Shown: positions 1 through 8,723 of the stretch, piece after piece
How positions within the stretch are numbered: position 1 is the first letter of the stretch
How the letters are laid out: the number at the start of each line of letters is the position of its first letter
Source of the DNA: Brevibacillus humidisoli
Lineage (GTDB): Bacteria; Bacillota; Bacilli; Brevibacillales; Brevibacillaceae
DNA length: 64,000 nucleotides
Assembly (NCBI RefSeq): GCF_020923435.1
Contig: NZ_CP087263.1
Location: 1,011,970 to 1,075,969, forward strand
Direction of reading: 5' to 3'
Translations under genes and position numbers: made by a program
Notes under the pieces: model-generated
The model's database searches: none
Seen by the model: only the letters and a program-made list of their open reading frames with translations
What the model was told of the DNA's origin: nothing

Positions 1-1037
1 GAATTTGATCGATAGATACGGTACCCATCCTTGTTTGTTGTCTCATATGTTAAGATTTGCTCGTTCGGGCAGATGTAGCAGTCGAAATATTCATCATACA
101 CATATTCGTACTTTTTAAAAAAACCTTCTTTGGTGCGTGGTCTTGTGTAGGGCATAACGGGGCGAATCTGGTCATCAATCAGTGTTTTACTGATGTAAGG
201 CGTCTTGTATCCGGAGTCCACCGCCACAGCCTGAGGTTGTTCGAACGTCTGTCGCACTTGATTCAAAACATCCTCAAAAACCTGACTGTCATGCACATTG
301 CCTGGCGTTACCTTTGCGCCAAGCACAAATCCATTTCGATCACATGCCGTATGAAAACTATAGGCAAATACACGTTCCTTTTCCCCCTTTACAAACAATC
401 CGCAATCCGGGTCAGTTGTGCTGACCTTCACCTCCTTCTTCGAAGTTTCTGTCTTTTTTTCAAGGGGCTTCTTTCCATGTGCAATACGATCCTGATTGAT
501 TTCTTCGTCCAGTAGCTCTTGATATTTCTTGGCTTGTTCTTCAACGATTTCTTTCACGTATTTATGCTTATTCGCACTGGCTTTTACATGCGTAGCATCG
601 ATGAAAAGCACGTCAGGCTTCACGAATCCATGATGTACCGCCTCTTCCAATATTCGAAGGAAGATCGACTCGAAGAGTTGAGTATTCCGAAAACGGCGAA
701 CATAGTTCTTGCCTAGGGTCGTGAAATGGGGAATGGGCTGACTGAAGTCATAGCCAATGAACCACCGATAGGCAACATTGGTTTCGATCTCTTTAATCGT
801 TTGCCGCATGGAACGAATACCAAAAAGATATTGGATGAGAGCAATTTTGACTAAGACTACAGGGTCAACACTGGGTCTGCCGTTGTCATGACAGTAGAGG
901 CTTTCCACTAAGTCATAGATGAATGAAAAGTCGATTGCATTTTCGATTTTTCGTACGAGATGATCTTTTGGCACCAACTCATCTAACGAGAATGCAGATA
1001 TCTGATAACGGCCTTCGGCCTGTTGCTTATTAAGCAT
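1..1037 (-). CDS. IS1182-family transposase, partial (C-terminus outside window)
   Basis: A DDE transposase that cuts and joins the element's ends. Translating leftward from ATG at 1037 gives an open frame of about 345 codons running off the edge without a stop. It opens with MLNKQQAEGRYQIS and continues with GRPSVDPVVL, FGIRSMRQTIKEIETN and RWFIGYDFSQPIPHFT, all closely matched by the second copy at 47.3-48.8 kb. The first two catalytic Asp regions are visible (FIDATHVKA and AVDSGYKTPYISK); the Glu region would lie outside. Whether the full gene is intact cannot be seen. Confidence 0.88.
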   Translation of the reverse strand, partial: MLNKQQAEGRYQISAFSLDELVPKDHLVRKIENAIDFSFIYDLVESLYCHDNGRPSVDPVVLVKIALIQYLFGIRSMRQTIKEIETNVAYRWFIGYDFSQPIPHFTTLGKNYVRRFRNTQLFESIFLRILEEAVHHGFVKPDVLFIDATHVKASANKHKYVKEIVEEQAKKYQELLDEEINQDRIAHGKKPLEKKTETSKKEVKVSTTDPDCGLFVKGEKERVFAYSFHTACDRNGFVLGAKVTPGNVHDSQVFEDVLNQVRQTFEQPQAVAVDSGYKTPYISKTLIDDQIRPVMPYTRPRTKEGFFKKYEYVYDEYFDCYICPNEQILTYETTNKDGYRIYRSN

Positions 1038-1136
1038 AATGCCACCTCCAAAAATAACTATTGAAAACGTAACATGTTCTATATTCAACAAAAAAGCCTG
1101 CAGACCCTGTTCCTTACGGAACTTTGTCTACAGGCT
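1..1136 (-). mobile_element. IS1182-family element, cut by the window edge
   Basis: The 5' part of an insertion sequence whose transposase reads leftward off the window. Its right end, CTG at 1134-1136, is recognised by homology with the complete relative at 47332-48868: both have, just inside the end, a long hairpin with an internal shorter palindrome (here 1096-1135) and both end in CTG. Directly outside the end lies a terminator-like hairpin followed by a T run, the same arrangement as in the other copy. The two copies are clearly diverged, so they are related elements rather than recent duplicates. Confidence 0.85.
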
Positions 1137-1162
1137 GAGACGCGCTGAGGCGCGTTTTTTTG
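1137..1162 (+). terminator. Terminator hairpin abutting the IS end
   Basis: A perfect 6-bp stem ACGCGC/GCGCGT (1140-1145 and 1150-1155) with TGAG loop is followed by seven Ts. It would terminate rightward transcription from a gene that lay left of the IS before insertion. The IS end CTG stops at 1136, three bases before the stem. Confidence 0.7.
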
Positions 1163-1255
1163 TTGATGTTGAGCGGCCCCCTATTTTAGTCCATTCAAGC
1201 AAGGCTGAACGGACCTCACTCTGGTATCCGGTGAGTTGGCTTTTCCCTTTCCCTG

Positions 1256-1285
1256 TTTACAAATCTATTGTGTATCCGGGATAAT
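1256..1285 (+). promoter_or_regulatory. Likely sigma-A promoter of the propeller gene
   Basis: TTTACA (1256-1261), an 18-bp spacer and GATAAT (1280-1285) lie about 65 bp before the start at 1352. The rest of the 1163-1351 gap holds nothing else that I recognise. Confidence 0.55.
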
Positions 1286-1351
1286 AGTAAGGGATCTGCT
1301 AGAGTTTGTCATAGTACCATAGCAGTAAACAATAGGAGGAGGAATCGGAAC

Positions 1352-3451
1352 ATGAAGAAGAAACGCGTCCATGGATGGATGGCGGCTGCATTGCTGGCTT
1401 CATCCTTCTGGGTCGCTTCTCCTGCCCATGCGGAGTCGATCGGGCGGGAAGTGGAGATCAAGCCTTCCCTTGCAGTACCTTCCGACAAAGGGATCGATCT
1501 GTCGCGTGAATATGCGGTATGGATAAATGAAAACGATGACGATGACGCAATTGTGCTCTATGATGTGGATGAAGAAGAAGTGGCTAAGGAGATTGTTGGA
1601 GATGGTACTCGCAAAACATCTCCCAAAGTGAGCGGCGATTACGTGGCGTGGATTGATTTCCGCCACGGCGATGGGGCTGTATACCTGTACGATTTGGATC
1701 GCGAGCGGGAAATACGGGTGACGGATAGCAGTGCCAATGTGGTAGAACTTGATTTCGAAGGCGACACGGTTGTATGGGTCAGTGAGCACGGCGATAAGAC
1801 GGACGTATACGCCTACAGTATCGAAGCGGATGAATCAAAGCAGGTATCCTACAGTGGGGCGGCCAGTCATCCAACTGTTCACGGCTCTTACGTAGCTTGG
1901 GAAGATGACCGAAACGGGCATGCTGACATCTATGCCTACGATTTATCGACTGACGAGGAGATCCGGGCGACTACCAATTCCTATGATCAAACCAAGCCTT
2001 CTCTTTACAAGGACATAATCATCTATGAGGATGATCGGAACGGCAATACCGAATTATATCAATACGACTTGGACCGCGACGATGAAGATCAGGTAACGGA
2101 TGGCCGGGACGATAGGGAGAATCCGAAGGTATACGGTGATATTGTCGTTTACGAAAACGACGGCGATCTGGAGTACTACAACATGGACGATGACGATGAA
2201 GAACTGATTGAGCGGAAGATAGAGACGAAGATCGGATACGCGATCTATGGCGATTACGTTCTGTATGCAAAAGAAGATTCAGATGTGATGAAACTGTACT
2301 TGTACGATATCGATGAGGATGAAGAAGCGTCGATTGGATTGGCTAGCAAACCAGGGCAACCGGATGCAGACGACTGGCATATCGTGTACATAAGTGATAG
2401 TGGCACTGATGGTGTTGTCCTATATAATGTGGAGACTGAGAGCTCGATGGTGATTTCTGATGAAGATCAGGATCCGTCGCGTCCGCTTGTCAGTGGAAAC
2501 TGGGTCATCTATTACGATCAGGAGGAGGACGCCCTGTTTTCCTACTCAATCAAAAGCGGCAAGAGGAAGCAGGTGACGGATGAAGATGTGGCATCGGACG
2601 AGCTGTACGAGTTGAACAACAATCAGCTGGTATGGGTCGAGGATGATACCATCTATCTGACCAATCTCTCCACTGGAGATACTCGGAAGATCGACGAACT
2701 GTATCGGGAACCGAAAAGGATTGATATCAACGACGAGTACATTTTGTGGCTCACAGACGAAGGCCGCAACACCTCTGATTTGTATCTCTATGATTTGGAC
2801 GAGCAAAAAGGAGAGCGAATCCGCCGTGGGGAAATTGGACATGCTGCCTTGGGAGAGGAGTTCGTGATCTGGTCGGAAATGGGTGATGACAACTGGGATC
2901 TGTTTTATTACCAAACCGATCGGGATCGGATCTATTCCTTGTTCCGCAACAACGATGGTGATCAGATCAGGCCGCAAGCCTCGCGCAACTTCATCATCTA
3001 CGAAGATAACCGCTACACGAATGATGAGAACGACTACCTCTACCAGTTGTACGATTTGGAGGATTTTGACTACGTAGAGTCACTCTCAGCCGAAGCGGTA
3101 CCGACAGAACTGCGGATGGGCGGAAATCGGATTGTCTGGATCGACGAGCGTGAAGAAGAGGAAGCCTTGTACATGATGTCATTTGCTCAACCGCGGGACG
3201 AGATGCCGGAAGAACCAGAAGAGCCGGGGAATGAAGACGGGGAATACGTATTCTGGGACATTATTCATGACGGCAGCTTTGTCGACATCTTTAATGATCA
3301 TCCTTGGGACAAGGTATATCTCGTTTTCTACGCGAATACGGACGATGAGTTTGAGGTGCAATTCTTTACATTCGTGGAGAACAGCAAGGCGTTCCTCGAC
3401 CATATCAATGCAACACCGAGAGACAAGTTTCTTGTCCGGGTATACGACTAA
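1352..3451 (+). CDS. Secreted TolB-like beta-propeller protein
   Basis: Function unknown; predicted to be exported. The start is ATG 1352, behind the AGGAGGAGGA-type site at 1334-1343, rather than an upstream in-frame codon. The 699-residue product begins with a signal peptide (KKKR, hydrophobic core, cleavage near AHA-ES at about residue 27). Residues 30-610 consist of some 10-14 degenerate repeats of about 45 residues of the form Y-V-x-W-x-D-x-R-x-G-x-x-x-x-Y-x-Y-D-L, typical of TolB/WD40-like propeller blades. The repeats are very rich in Asp and Glu. After a proline/glutamate linker near residue 615, a separate C-terminal domain of about 75 residues starts at EYVFWDI. No enzyme motif is visible; cell-surface or ion-binding roles are guesses. 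Confidence 0.8.
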   Translation: MKKKRVHGWMAAALLASSFWVASPAHAESIGREVEIKPSLAVPSDKGIDLSREYAVWINENDDDDAIVLYDVDEEEVAKEIVGDGTRKTSPKVSGDYVAWIDFRHGDGAVYLYDLDREREIRVTDSSANVVELDFEGDTVVWVSEHGDKTDVYAYSIEADESKQVSYSGAASHPTVHGSYVAWEDDRNGHADIYAYDLSTDEEIRATTNSYDQTKPSLYKDIIIYEDDRNGNTELYQYDLDRDDEDQVTDGRDDRENPKVYGDIVVYENDGDLEYYNMDDDDEELIERKIETKIGYAIYGDYVLYAKEDSDVMKLYLYDIDEDEEASIGLASKPGQPDADDWHIVYISDSGTDGVVLYNVETESSMVISDEDQDPSRPLVSGNWVIYYDQEEDALFSYSIKSGKRKQVTDEDVASDELYELNNNQLVWVEDDTIYLTNLSTGDTRKIDELYREPKRIDINDEYILWLTDEGRNTSDLYLYDLDEQKGERIRRGEIGHAALGEEFVIWSEMGDDNWDLFYYQTDRDRIYSLFRNNDGDQIRPQASRNFIIYEDNRYTNDENDYLYQLYDLEDFDYVESLSAEAVPTELRMGGNRIVWIDEREEEEALYMMSFAQPRDEMPEEPEEPGNEDGEYVFWDIIHDGSFVDIFNDHPWDKVYLVFYANTDDEFEVQFFTFVENSKAFLDHINATPRDKFLVRVYD

Positions 3452-3455
3452 GGAT

Positions 3456-3497
3456 AAAAAAGCAGGTGGAAGCATCCATTCTCCACCTGCTTTTTTT
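3456..3497. terminator. Bidirectional terminator
   Basis: Stem AGCAGGTGGA (3461-3470) pairs with TCCACCTGCT (3482-3491), flanked by A and T runs. It separates the convergent propeller gene and DUF2071 gene. Confidence 0.9.
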
Positions 3498-3505
3498 ATG
3501 CCGTC

Positions 3506-4243
3506 TCAAAGGAAAAAGACCACACCCCGTTCCCAACGATACGGGATCGAATCGACGGCAATGGTCAGTTCATGGAGATGAGTAGAGTCCGTCAGCCTGT
3601 CCAGATAGCTCCAGCTCGCACTTACCTGGGTCAGCGGTCGTTCGTGCCAACGACGTTCGTCCCGCGTAACTTTCACCACGTTCACCGTATTGCTGCGTGG
3701 ATCGTAGGCCATCCCGTATGGTTCGTACCGAAGCACTTCCATCGCCTCCGCAACTGAGGCAAAACAAGAGTGTTCGCTCAACTGAGCCGGCGTCGCGGGA
3801 TCCAGTCTGGCTGAGGCGTCCGCGATACCCTGCTGCGTACGGGAAATGCTTAGGCAGATGCTGTTAGCTGACTCCTGCCAGTTCACATGGGCGAGGTGAA
3901 AGCGAAACGTTGACAGTACGTTGCCCGCGAGTGTCATCAGTCTGCTATCGGCATCGCTTCGCAAAAAATAGAGGCCCTCGATCGAGCTGCCTTGTGGCGT
4001 TGTAAAACGGACATAGACACGGTAGGCGATATGGCAGTACGAGACACCGAGCCAATCAGGAGTCATCCGCGGCCGCATCTCAGTTAGCTCGGAGACAACC
4101 ACGCCGATGATCGCCTGCCCATCCACCGTAACCAGTTGAAAACAGTTCGGCACATGAGGACGGATCTTGGCAGCTGGACAGCGGTACATAAACAGCAGGC
4201 AGCGTTTAAGCGTGCCTACCATCGTGACGAGATTTTTCCGCAC
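3506..4243 (-). CDS. DUF2071 / YqjF-like protein
   Basis: A conserved protein of unknown function, related to B. subtilis YqjF and the acetoacetate-decarboxylase-like DUF2071 family. The RPHVPNCFQLVTVDGQAIIGVV segment near residue 30 matches the family's usual P-x-x-L-x-x-x-x-x-x-G-x-A-x-V-G opening. I chose GTG 4243 (245 aa) because it lies 8 nt after GGGAGG; an in-frame GTG at 4252 is too close to that site. It is last in a leftward three-gene run, overlapping the preceding SRPBCC-DoxX gene by 38 bp, so translation is probably coupled. A bidirectional terminator follows. Confidence 0.72.
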   Translation of the reverse strand: MRKNLVTMVGTLKRCLLFMYRCPAAKIRPHVPNCFQLVTVDGQAIIGVVVSELTEMRPRMTPDWLGVSYCHIAYRVYVRFTTPQGSSIEGLYFLRSDADSRLMTLAGNVLSTFRFHLAHVNWQESANSICLSISRTQQGIADASARLDPATPAQLSEHSCFASVAEAMEVLRYEPYGMAYDPRSNTVNVVKVTRDERRWHERPLTQVSASWSYLDRLTDSTHLHELTIAVDSIPYRWERGVVFFL

Positions 4244-5174
4244 CAACAGCACCTCCCCCGCGATCGTTAGTCAGTGTGGAGCCAATCGGTTTGGTTCGGC
4301 ACCGACTCGCTGTCGGTACCTCCTGACTTACAAACAGCACAATCAGAGAACAGACGAGTAAGCCGAGGTTTTTGCTAAGCGCGCCATATGGATGGTAGAG
4401 CAGTTCTGGTGCAAACCAAGGCAGGACGGCGGTAAAAAAAAGCAACAGCAGAAGCGACGCTGTCGCGCATAAGCGAGGCAGCCAACCGATCAACAGGATC
4501 AATCCCAACAAGATTTCGCACACTCCGAGAAACGGGACAAAATGCGTTGCGTCCCACCACGCAAGTCCCGTATTCGCCACCAGTGCCAATTCCTCTGCTG
4601 AAGGGAACAGCAGCTTGGGCACCAGTCCTTCCCACAGCCAGACAAACCCCAGAGCAATCTTGGCGAAGGAGTAGATCAGCCAGAGTCGCAGAGAATGTTC
4701 TGGTGTCATCCCCCTCTCCAGCCAGAGGCGGAGGCGGTCAAAACTCCACGCTGTCGCCCAGCGCATCAAGGGCCGGAACAGCAGGCGATCGACGATGCGC
4801 CCGGGAGCTCCATAACGCGGTTGATAATCGTAGACCGTCCGAAACAGGATCCCATTCTGCTGGGGCAGGTATACCCAGGAACCGCTTCCCTCGACGATTA
4901 ATGATTTCCAGTCATCAGTAAAAAATTGCAGAGCGGAGGTTCGGCCGTCTTTCTGTCCGACCGTGACACCCGTACCGACAATTTTGATTCCAAAACCCAA
5001 TCTGGTCTCATAGTGGAAGTGAACAGGATCTGCCGGATTCTGCTGCGGCAGATAGGAAATGTTGGTAAAGCGGAGATCCCAACGCACATGCTCTGCCGGA
5101 TCCTGAGTCCGCTGCCATACCAGTTCCAGTGGGGCACGGATTGGAATCTCCACGAAGATGGGCTTTCTGTTCAT
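4206..5174 (-). CDS. SRPBCC domain fused to DoxX-like membrane domain
   Basis: Likely an inner-membrane protein of unknown function. Residues 1-155 read as a START/SRPBCC-type lipid- or hydrophobic-ligand-binding fold (FVEIPIRAPLELVWQRTQDP, then FHYETRLGFGIKIVG). Residues 165-290 hold four hydrophobic helices in DoxX style (KIALGFVWLWEGLVPKLL, EILLGLILLIGW). The start ATG 5174 sits behind TAGGAGGCGAG and overlaps the upstream stop as ATGA. The last 35 residues are polar and overlap the next gene. Domain names are by pattern, not by search. Confidence 0.75.
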   Translation of the reverse strand: MNRKPIFVEIPIRAPLELVWQRTQDPAEHVRWDLRFTNISYLPQQNPADPVHFHYETRLGFGIKIVGTGVTVGQKDGRTSALQFFTDDWKSLIVEGSGSWVYLPQQNGILFRTVYDYQPRYGAPGRIVDRLLFRPLMRWATAWSFDRLRLWLERGMTPEHSLRLWLIYSFAKIALGFVWLWEGLVPKLLFPSAEELALVANTGLAWWDATHFVPFLGVCEILLGLILLIGWLPRLCATASLLLLLFFTAVLPWFAPELLYHPYGALSKNLGLLVCSLIVLFVSQEVPTASRCRTKPIGSTLTNDRGGGAVGAEKSRHDGRHA

Positions 5175-5815
5175 TTCACTCGCCTCCTAACCGTAAAACG
5201 GCCACTGTACCCAAAGAAGTCGCCGATCCATGGATGATGCAGCCGGACATCCACTTTGATTTCGTCTGGCTGCATGCCATCTTCGGTCCATTCCCGAATC
5301 AAGGCGCGAGGGCTAAGCAAGCCTGGCACTCTCATCAAAAATCTCCCTAACCGCAAGCGGTAGCCGGAGGAGGAGATTTCGAGCCCCCCTGCGTCCCGCC
5401 CACCGAACGATTTCACCAGTAGGTCGGCTTCCAACCAGCCGCCTTTGCCGAAGTAGTCGACGATGATCTGACGGTCCGGATTGTATCTCATCAGGGCGTT
5501 GAAACGGCGTATCTTCCCGGGAAACGTAAAGGTGCGCCGCCATTCCATGCAGATGACGCCCTCTCGATCACAGTACGAGCTGTTTTCCAGAAGGAGCGGA
5601 ACCTCTTTCCCCGTCTCCGGAAAAAAGGTATCCATTTTACTGAGCAGCCAGAGCAAAGGCTTGATCCAGCGGGGGCGGTGCCAGATCTGCTCCATGTTGC
5701 CGTCCATGACGATCTGATACGGAGCGTCGGGCGGCAGCAAAACATGTAATTTGACGCCTTCCGGCAAATGTTCAGTTTGGTGCTGCAATGCCAACTCAAA
5801 TAATGATGGCTTCAT
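5171..5815 (-). CDS. DUF4166 domain protein
   Basis: First gene of the leftward operon DUF4166 / SRPBCC-DoxX / DUF2071. The start is ATG 5815 behind GGAGGGTTGGAA, giving 214 aa; the longer frame upstream runs through the speA terminator and is not used. DUF4166-like features are the WRRTFTFPGK segment and the C-terminal RLHHPWIGDFFGYSGRF. In other bacteria the domain is often joined to or next to saccharopine-dehydrogenase-like proteins; none is present here. The stop overlaps the next start by ATGA. Biochemical role unknown. Confidence 0.72.
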   Translation of the reverse strand: MKPSLFELALQHQTEHLPEGVKLHVLLPPDAPYQIVMDGNMEQIWHRPRWIKPLLWLLSKMDTFFPETGKEVPLLLENSSYCDREGVICMEWRRTFTFPGKIRRFNALMRYNPDRQIIVDYFGKGGWLEADLLVKSFGGRDAGGLEISSSGYRLRLGRFLMRVPGLLSPRALIREWTEDGMQPDEIKVDVRLHHPWIGDFFGYSGRFTVRRRVK

Positions 5816-5930
5816 TTCCAACCCTCCAAGCGTCCCAGCAGACCAGCGGATCGGGAGTTGATTCCTTTGCTCGCCTTCACTATACCATTGATGGAAACAG
5901 GGACAACAGTCTTCTTTTCGGAAAATAGCA

Positions 5931-5966
5931 GAAAAAGAGTGCCTCCCCGGGGCGGGTCGGCACTCT
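5931..5966 (-). terminator. Terminator of speA
   Basis: AGAGTGCC (5936-5943) and GGCACTCT (5959-5966) form the stem; read leftward it is followed by TTTTTC. It ends speA transcription before the DUF4166 operon. Confidence 0.85.
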
Positions 5967-5969
5967 CTG

Positions 5970-7442
5970 TTAATCGGATATGGCTGCTTGTCTTTTGACG
6001 ACCTTGATCGTCTGAATCGTTTCATCTTCCGGCCCTTGTACAGGCAGACCGACGCGCAAGTTTTCTTCGATATAGCTGATGTTTTCGTCGGTAATCACTT
6101 CACCAGGCAGAAAGATGGGAATGCCGGGTGGGTATACCATGATAAACTCCGTAATGATCCGCCCGGAGGCTTCACGCAGAGGGACTACCTCCGTTTCGGC
6201 GTAAAAGGCATCGCGCGGCGAGAGAGAGATGACCGGGATTTTTGGCAGCTTCACTTTTACCAGTTCTGCCACCGGCATGTGGGAGAATTCTACGGCCAAG
6301 TCCTGCAAGGCTTCGACGAGAATGTTCACTGTCTCTTCTGTGTCGCCGGAGGTGATAAAGCAGAGCACATTGTACAAGTCGCTTAACTCCACCTCGATAT
6401 TGTACTTCTCGCGCAGCCAGTTTTCTACTTCCCAGCCGGTGATGCCCAGTTCACGCACATGAATCAGGAGCTTCGTCGGGTCCATCGCGTACGTGGCTGG
6501 TTTGCCGAGAATCTCTCTGCCCAGACAGTGCAGACGCGGGATCTCATTAATCCGTTTCCGTGCCGACTCGGCCAACTGGATCGATCGCTCGGCCATTTCC
6601 CGTCCGTGCAGGGCCAACTGCTGCCGTGCCATGTCGAGAGAGGAGAGCAGAATGTAGGAAGTAGAAGTCGTCGTCATCATGCTCAGCACCGTCTTCACCC
6701 GGTTCACGTCGACCAGTCCTTCGCGCACGTTAAGGATGGAGCTTTGTGTGAGTGATCCTCCCAATTTGTGCATGCTGGTCGCGGCCATATCAGCCCCTGC
6801 CTGCATCGCGGACAGCGGAAGATCGTCATGAAAGTGAATGTGCACACCATGTGCTTCGTCAACCAGTACAGGCACTCCATAGCGGTGGGCGGTATGTACA
6901 ATCTGCTTCAAGTCGCCGGCTATCCCAAAGTAGGTCGGGTTGATCACCAGCAGGGCGGCTGCGTCGGGATGGGCGGTCAAAGCACGCTCCGCTGCTTTCA
7001 CCGTAATGCCGTGAGAGATCCCGTACTGCTCATCCATGACCGGATGGATGAAGACCGGGATCGCTCCGGCGAAGATGATCGCCGACATGACCGACTTATG
7101 CACGTTGCGAGGGACGATAATCTTGTCCCCTGGGGAACAGGTAGCCATGATCATGGCCATAATCGCACCGCTTGTCCCCTGTACGGAAAAAAAGGTATGG
7201 TCAGCCCCGAACGCGTCGGCGGCGAGTTCTTGAGCTTCTTTTATCATCCCCTTGGGATGGTGCAAGTCATCAAGCGGAGATATGTTGATCAGATCGATGG
7301 AAAGCGCATTCTCCCCGATAAACTGACGAAAAGCAGGGTTCATGCCAGTCCCTTTTTTATGTCCTGGGATGTGAAACTGGATCGGATTGCGCTTCACGTG
7401 GTCAAGGAGACCGCTGAACAGTGGGGTTTTCATTTGGTTCAT
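5970..7442 (-). CDS. speA: Arginine decarboxylase (PLP, aspartate-aminotransferase fold)
   Basis: Decarboxylates arginine to agmatine, the first step of polyamine synthesis in Bacillus-type bacteria; cytosolic and PLP-dependent. From ATG 7442 it is 490 aa, the length I recall for B. subtilis SpeA. Visible marks are QFHIPGHKKG near the N-terminus, the PLP-stacking region FSVQGTSGA, LVDEAHGVH, and SMHKLGGSLTQSS with the Schiff-base lysine. The C-terminal wing carries YPPGIPIFLPGE. Orn/Lys/Arg decarboxylases of this group are hard to tell apart by sequence, so lysine is a possible alternative substrate. speD at 12.7 kb supplies the aminopropyl donor route, supporting the polyamine role. A second ATG at 7433 is an alternative start. 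Confidence 0.88.
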   Translation of the reverse strand: MNQMKTPLFSGLLDHVKRNPIQFHIPGHKKGTGMNPAFRQFIGENALSIDLINISPLDDLHHPKGMIKEAQELAADAFGADHTFFSVQGTSGAIMAMIMATCSPGDKIIVPRNVHKSVMSAIIFAGAIPVFIHPVMDEQYGISHGITVKAAERALTAHPDAAALLVINPTYFGIAGDLKQIVHTAHRYGVPVLVDEAHGVHIHFHDDLPLSAMQAGADMAATSMHKLGGSLTQSSILNVREGLVDVNRVKTVLSMMTTTSTSYILLSSLDMARQQLALHGREMAERSIQLAESARKRINEIPRLHCLGREILGKPATYAMDPTKLLIHVRELGITGWEVENWLREKYNIEVELSDLYNVLCFITSGDTEETVNILVEALQDLAVEFSHMPVAELVKVKLPKIPVISLSPRDAFYAETEVVPLREASGRIITEFIMVYPPGIPIFLPGEVITDENISYIEENLRVGLPVQGPEDETIQTIKVVKRQAAISD

Positions 7443-7491
7443 CGCGCTTCGCCTCGCTTTGCCTGTGAGTAAATCAAAAACAAACAAATTG

Positions 7492-7519
7492 AGTATAGCA
7501 AAAAAAGGGGGGAAAGCAA
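7492..7519 (-). promoter_or_regulatory. Likely speA promoter
   Basis: On the minus strand TTGCTT (7519-7514), a 16-bp spacer and TATACT (7497-7492), about 50 bp before the speA start. Confidence 0.6.
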
Positions 7520-7593
7520 GCGTTTTTTATGTCAGGCCAGCCATCTGTCGGACGGGTTTCTCCTAGTATGTGCGAGAACGGGGGGATGTTTTG

Positions 7594-7622
7594 CCGACAG
7601 CCGCTGGAGGGTTTGGTATAAT
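7594..7622 (+). promoter_or_regulatory. Likely promoter of the nitronate monooxygenase gene
   Basis: CCGACA (7594-7599), a 17-bp spacer and a consensus TATAAT (7617-7622), followed 40 bp later by the AGGAGAAAGGGGAG ribosome-binding region. Confidence 0.5.
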
Positions 7623-7665
7623 TTACTGTAAAAGAACCTAGCAGGAGAAAGGGGAGAGCGAACCG

Positions 7666-8634
7666 ATGAAGACGAGAGTGACGGAATTACTGCAGATCCG
7701 CTATCCGATTGTGCAAGGGGGACTGGCCTATCTGGCCTATGCGGAATTGGCTGCGGCCGTCTCCAATGCAGGTGGTCTGGGTCAAATTACCGCGATGTCC
7801 CTCCCGTCGCCAGAAGCGCTGCGCGAGGAGATTCATCGTGTCCGGAGTCTCACTGACAAACCGTTTGGCGTCAACTTTGCGATCGGCCAGCATAACCGTC
7901 CTTATGAGCATATGTTGGATGTGGCGATTGAGGAGCGGGTAGAGGTAGTCAGCATTACCGGCGGCAATCCGGAGCCGTTGATTCGTCGATTGGAGCCCCA
8001 TAACATCAAGAAGCTGGTGCTGGTGGCTGCCGTGCGTCAGGCACAAAAGGCGGAAGCGGTTGGGGCTGATGCGGTGATGGCGGTGGGGCAGGAAGGAGGA
8101 GGCCACCTTGGGCGCGATGACGTCGGCACAATGGTATTGATTCCTCGAGTGGTCGATTCCGTCAAGATTCCCGTACTGGCCAGCGGTGGTATCGGTGACG
8201 GACGGGGGTTGATGGCGGCACTATCGCTGGGAGCGGATGGCATAGAGATGGGAACCCGTTTTATTGCCACACAAGAGTGCATTCATGCCCATCAAGCGTA
8301 TAAAGATTCACTGCTGAAAGGGACGGAGAGCGACACGTCCGTTATAAAGCAGTCATTGGGAACACCTGCACGAGTGGTACGAACCCCCGGTTCGGAGCAG
8401 ATCTTGGCCATGGAGCGGGAAGGAGCCGATTACGAACGGCTGAAGCCATACATAAGTGGAGAACGCAACCGTCGTTTTATTTACGAGGGAGACGCGCAGG
8501 AAGGGTTCGGATGGGCAGGCCAGGTGATCGGGTTGATCGACGACGTGCCAACTGTACATCAGCTGTTCGAGAGGATGATGGGGGAAGCAGAAAGCGTTTA
8601 TCGCCGCCTGCAGACGACGCTGATCAGCCCATAA
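7666..8634 (+). CDS. Nitronate monooxygenase / FabK-like flavoprotein
   Basis: An FMN-dependent TIM-barrel enzyme of the 2-nitropropane dioxygenase family, 322 aa. It probably oxidises propionate-3-nitronate or related nitronates; FabK-type enoyl-ACP reductases share the fold, so substrate is uncertain. The N-terminus RYPIVQGGLAYLAYAELAAAVSNAGGLG binds FMN; QEGGGHLGRDDVGT carries the conserved GGH; PVLASGGIGDGRGLMAALSLGADG is the phosphate-binding strand-loop; EMGTRFIAT follows. Single gene with its own promoter and a strong downstream terminator. Confidence 0.85.
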   Translation: MKTRVTELLQIRYPIVQGGLAYLAYAELAAAVSNAGGLGQITAMSLPSPEALREEIHRVRSLTDKPFGVNFAIGQHNRPYEHMLDVAIEERVEVVSITGGNPEPLIRRLEPHNIKKLVLVAAVRQAQKAEAVGADAVMAVGQEGGGHLGRDDVGTMVLIPRVVDSVKIPVLASGGIGDGRGLMAALSLGADGIEMGTRFIATQECIHAHQAYKDSLLKGTESDTSVIKQSLGTPARVVRTPGSEQILAMEREGADYERLKPYISGERNRRFIYEGDAQEGFGWAGQVIGLIDDVPTVHQLFERMMGEAESVYRRLQTTLISP

Positions 8635-8646
8635 CCTGTGAATTGC

Positions 8647-8697
8647 AAAAAAAGAACAGGTTCCGCTGATTTCAGATGAAAGCGGACCTGTTCTTTC
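8647..8697. terminator. Bidirectional terminator
   Basis: AAAGAACAGGTTCCGCT pairs with AGCGGACCTGTTCTTT across a 12-nt loop, between convergent genes. Confidence 0.9.
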
Positions 8698-8723
8698 GCA
8701 TATATTTAGGATTACCTGGCGTA

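Noticed and set aside
57-716. Open frames on the plus strand over the partial IS
   Set aside because: Antisense shadows of the transposase reading leftward; no ribosome-binding site.
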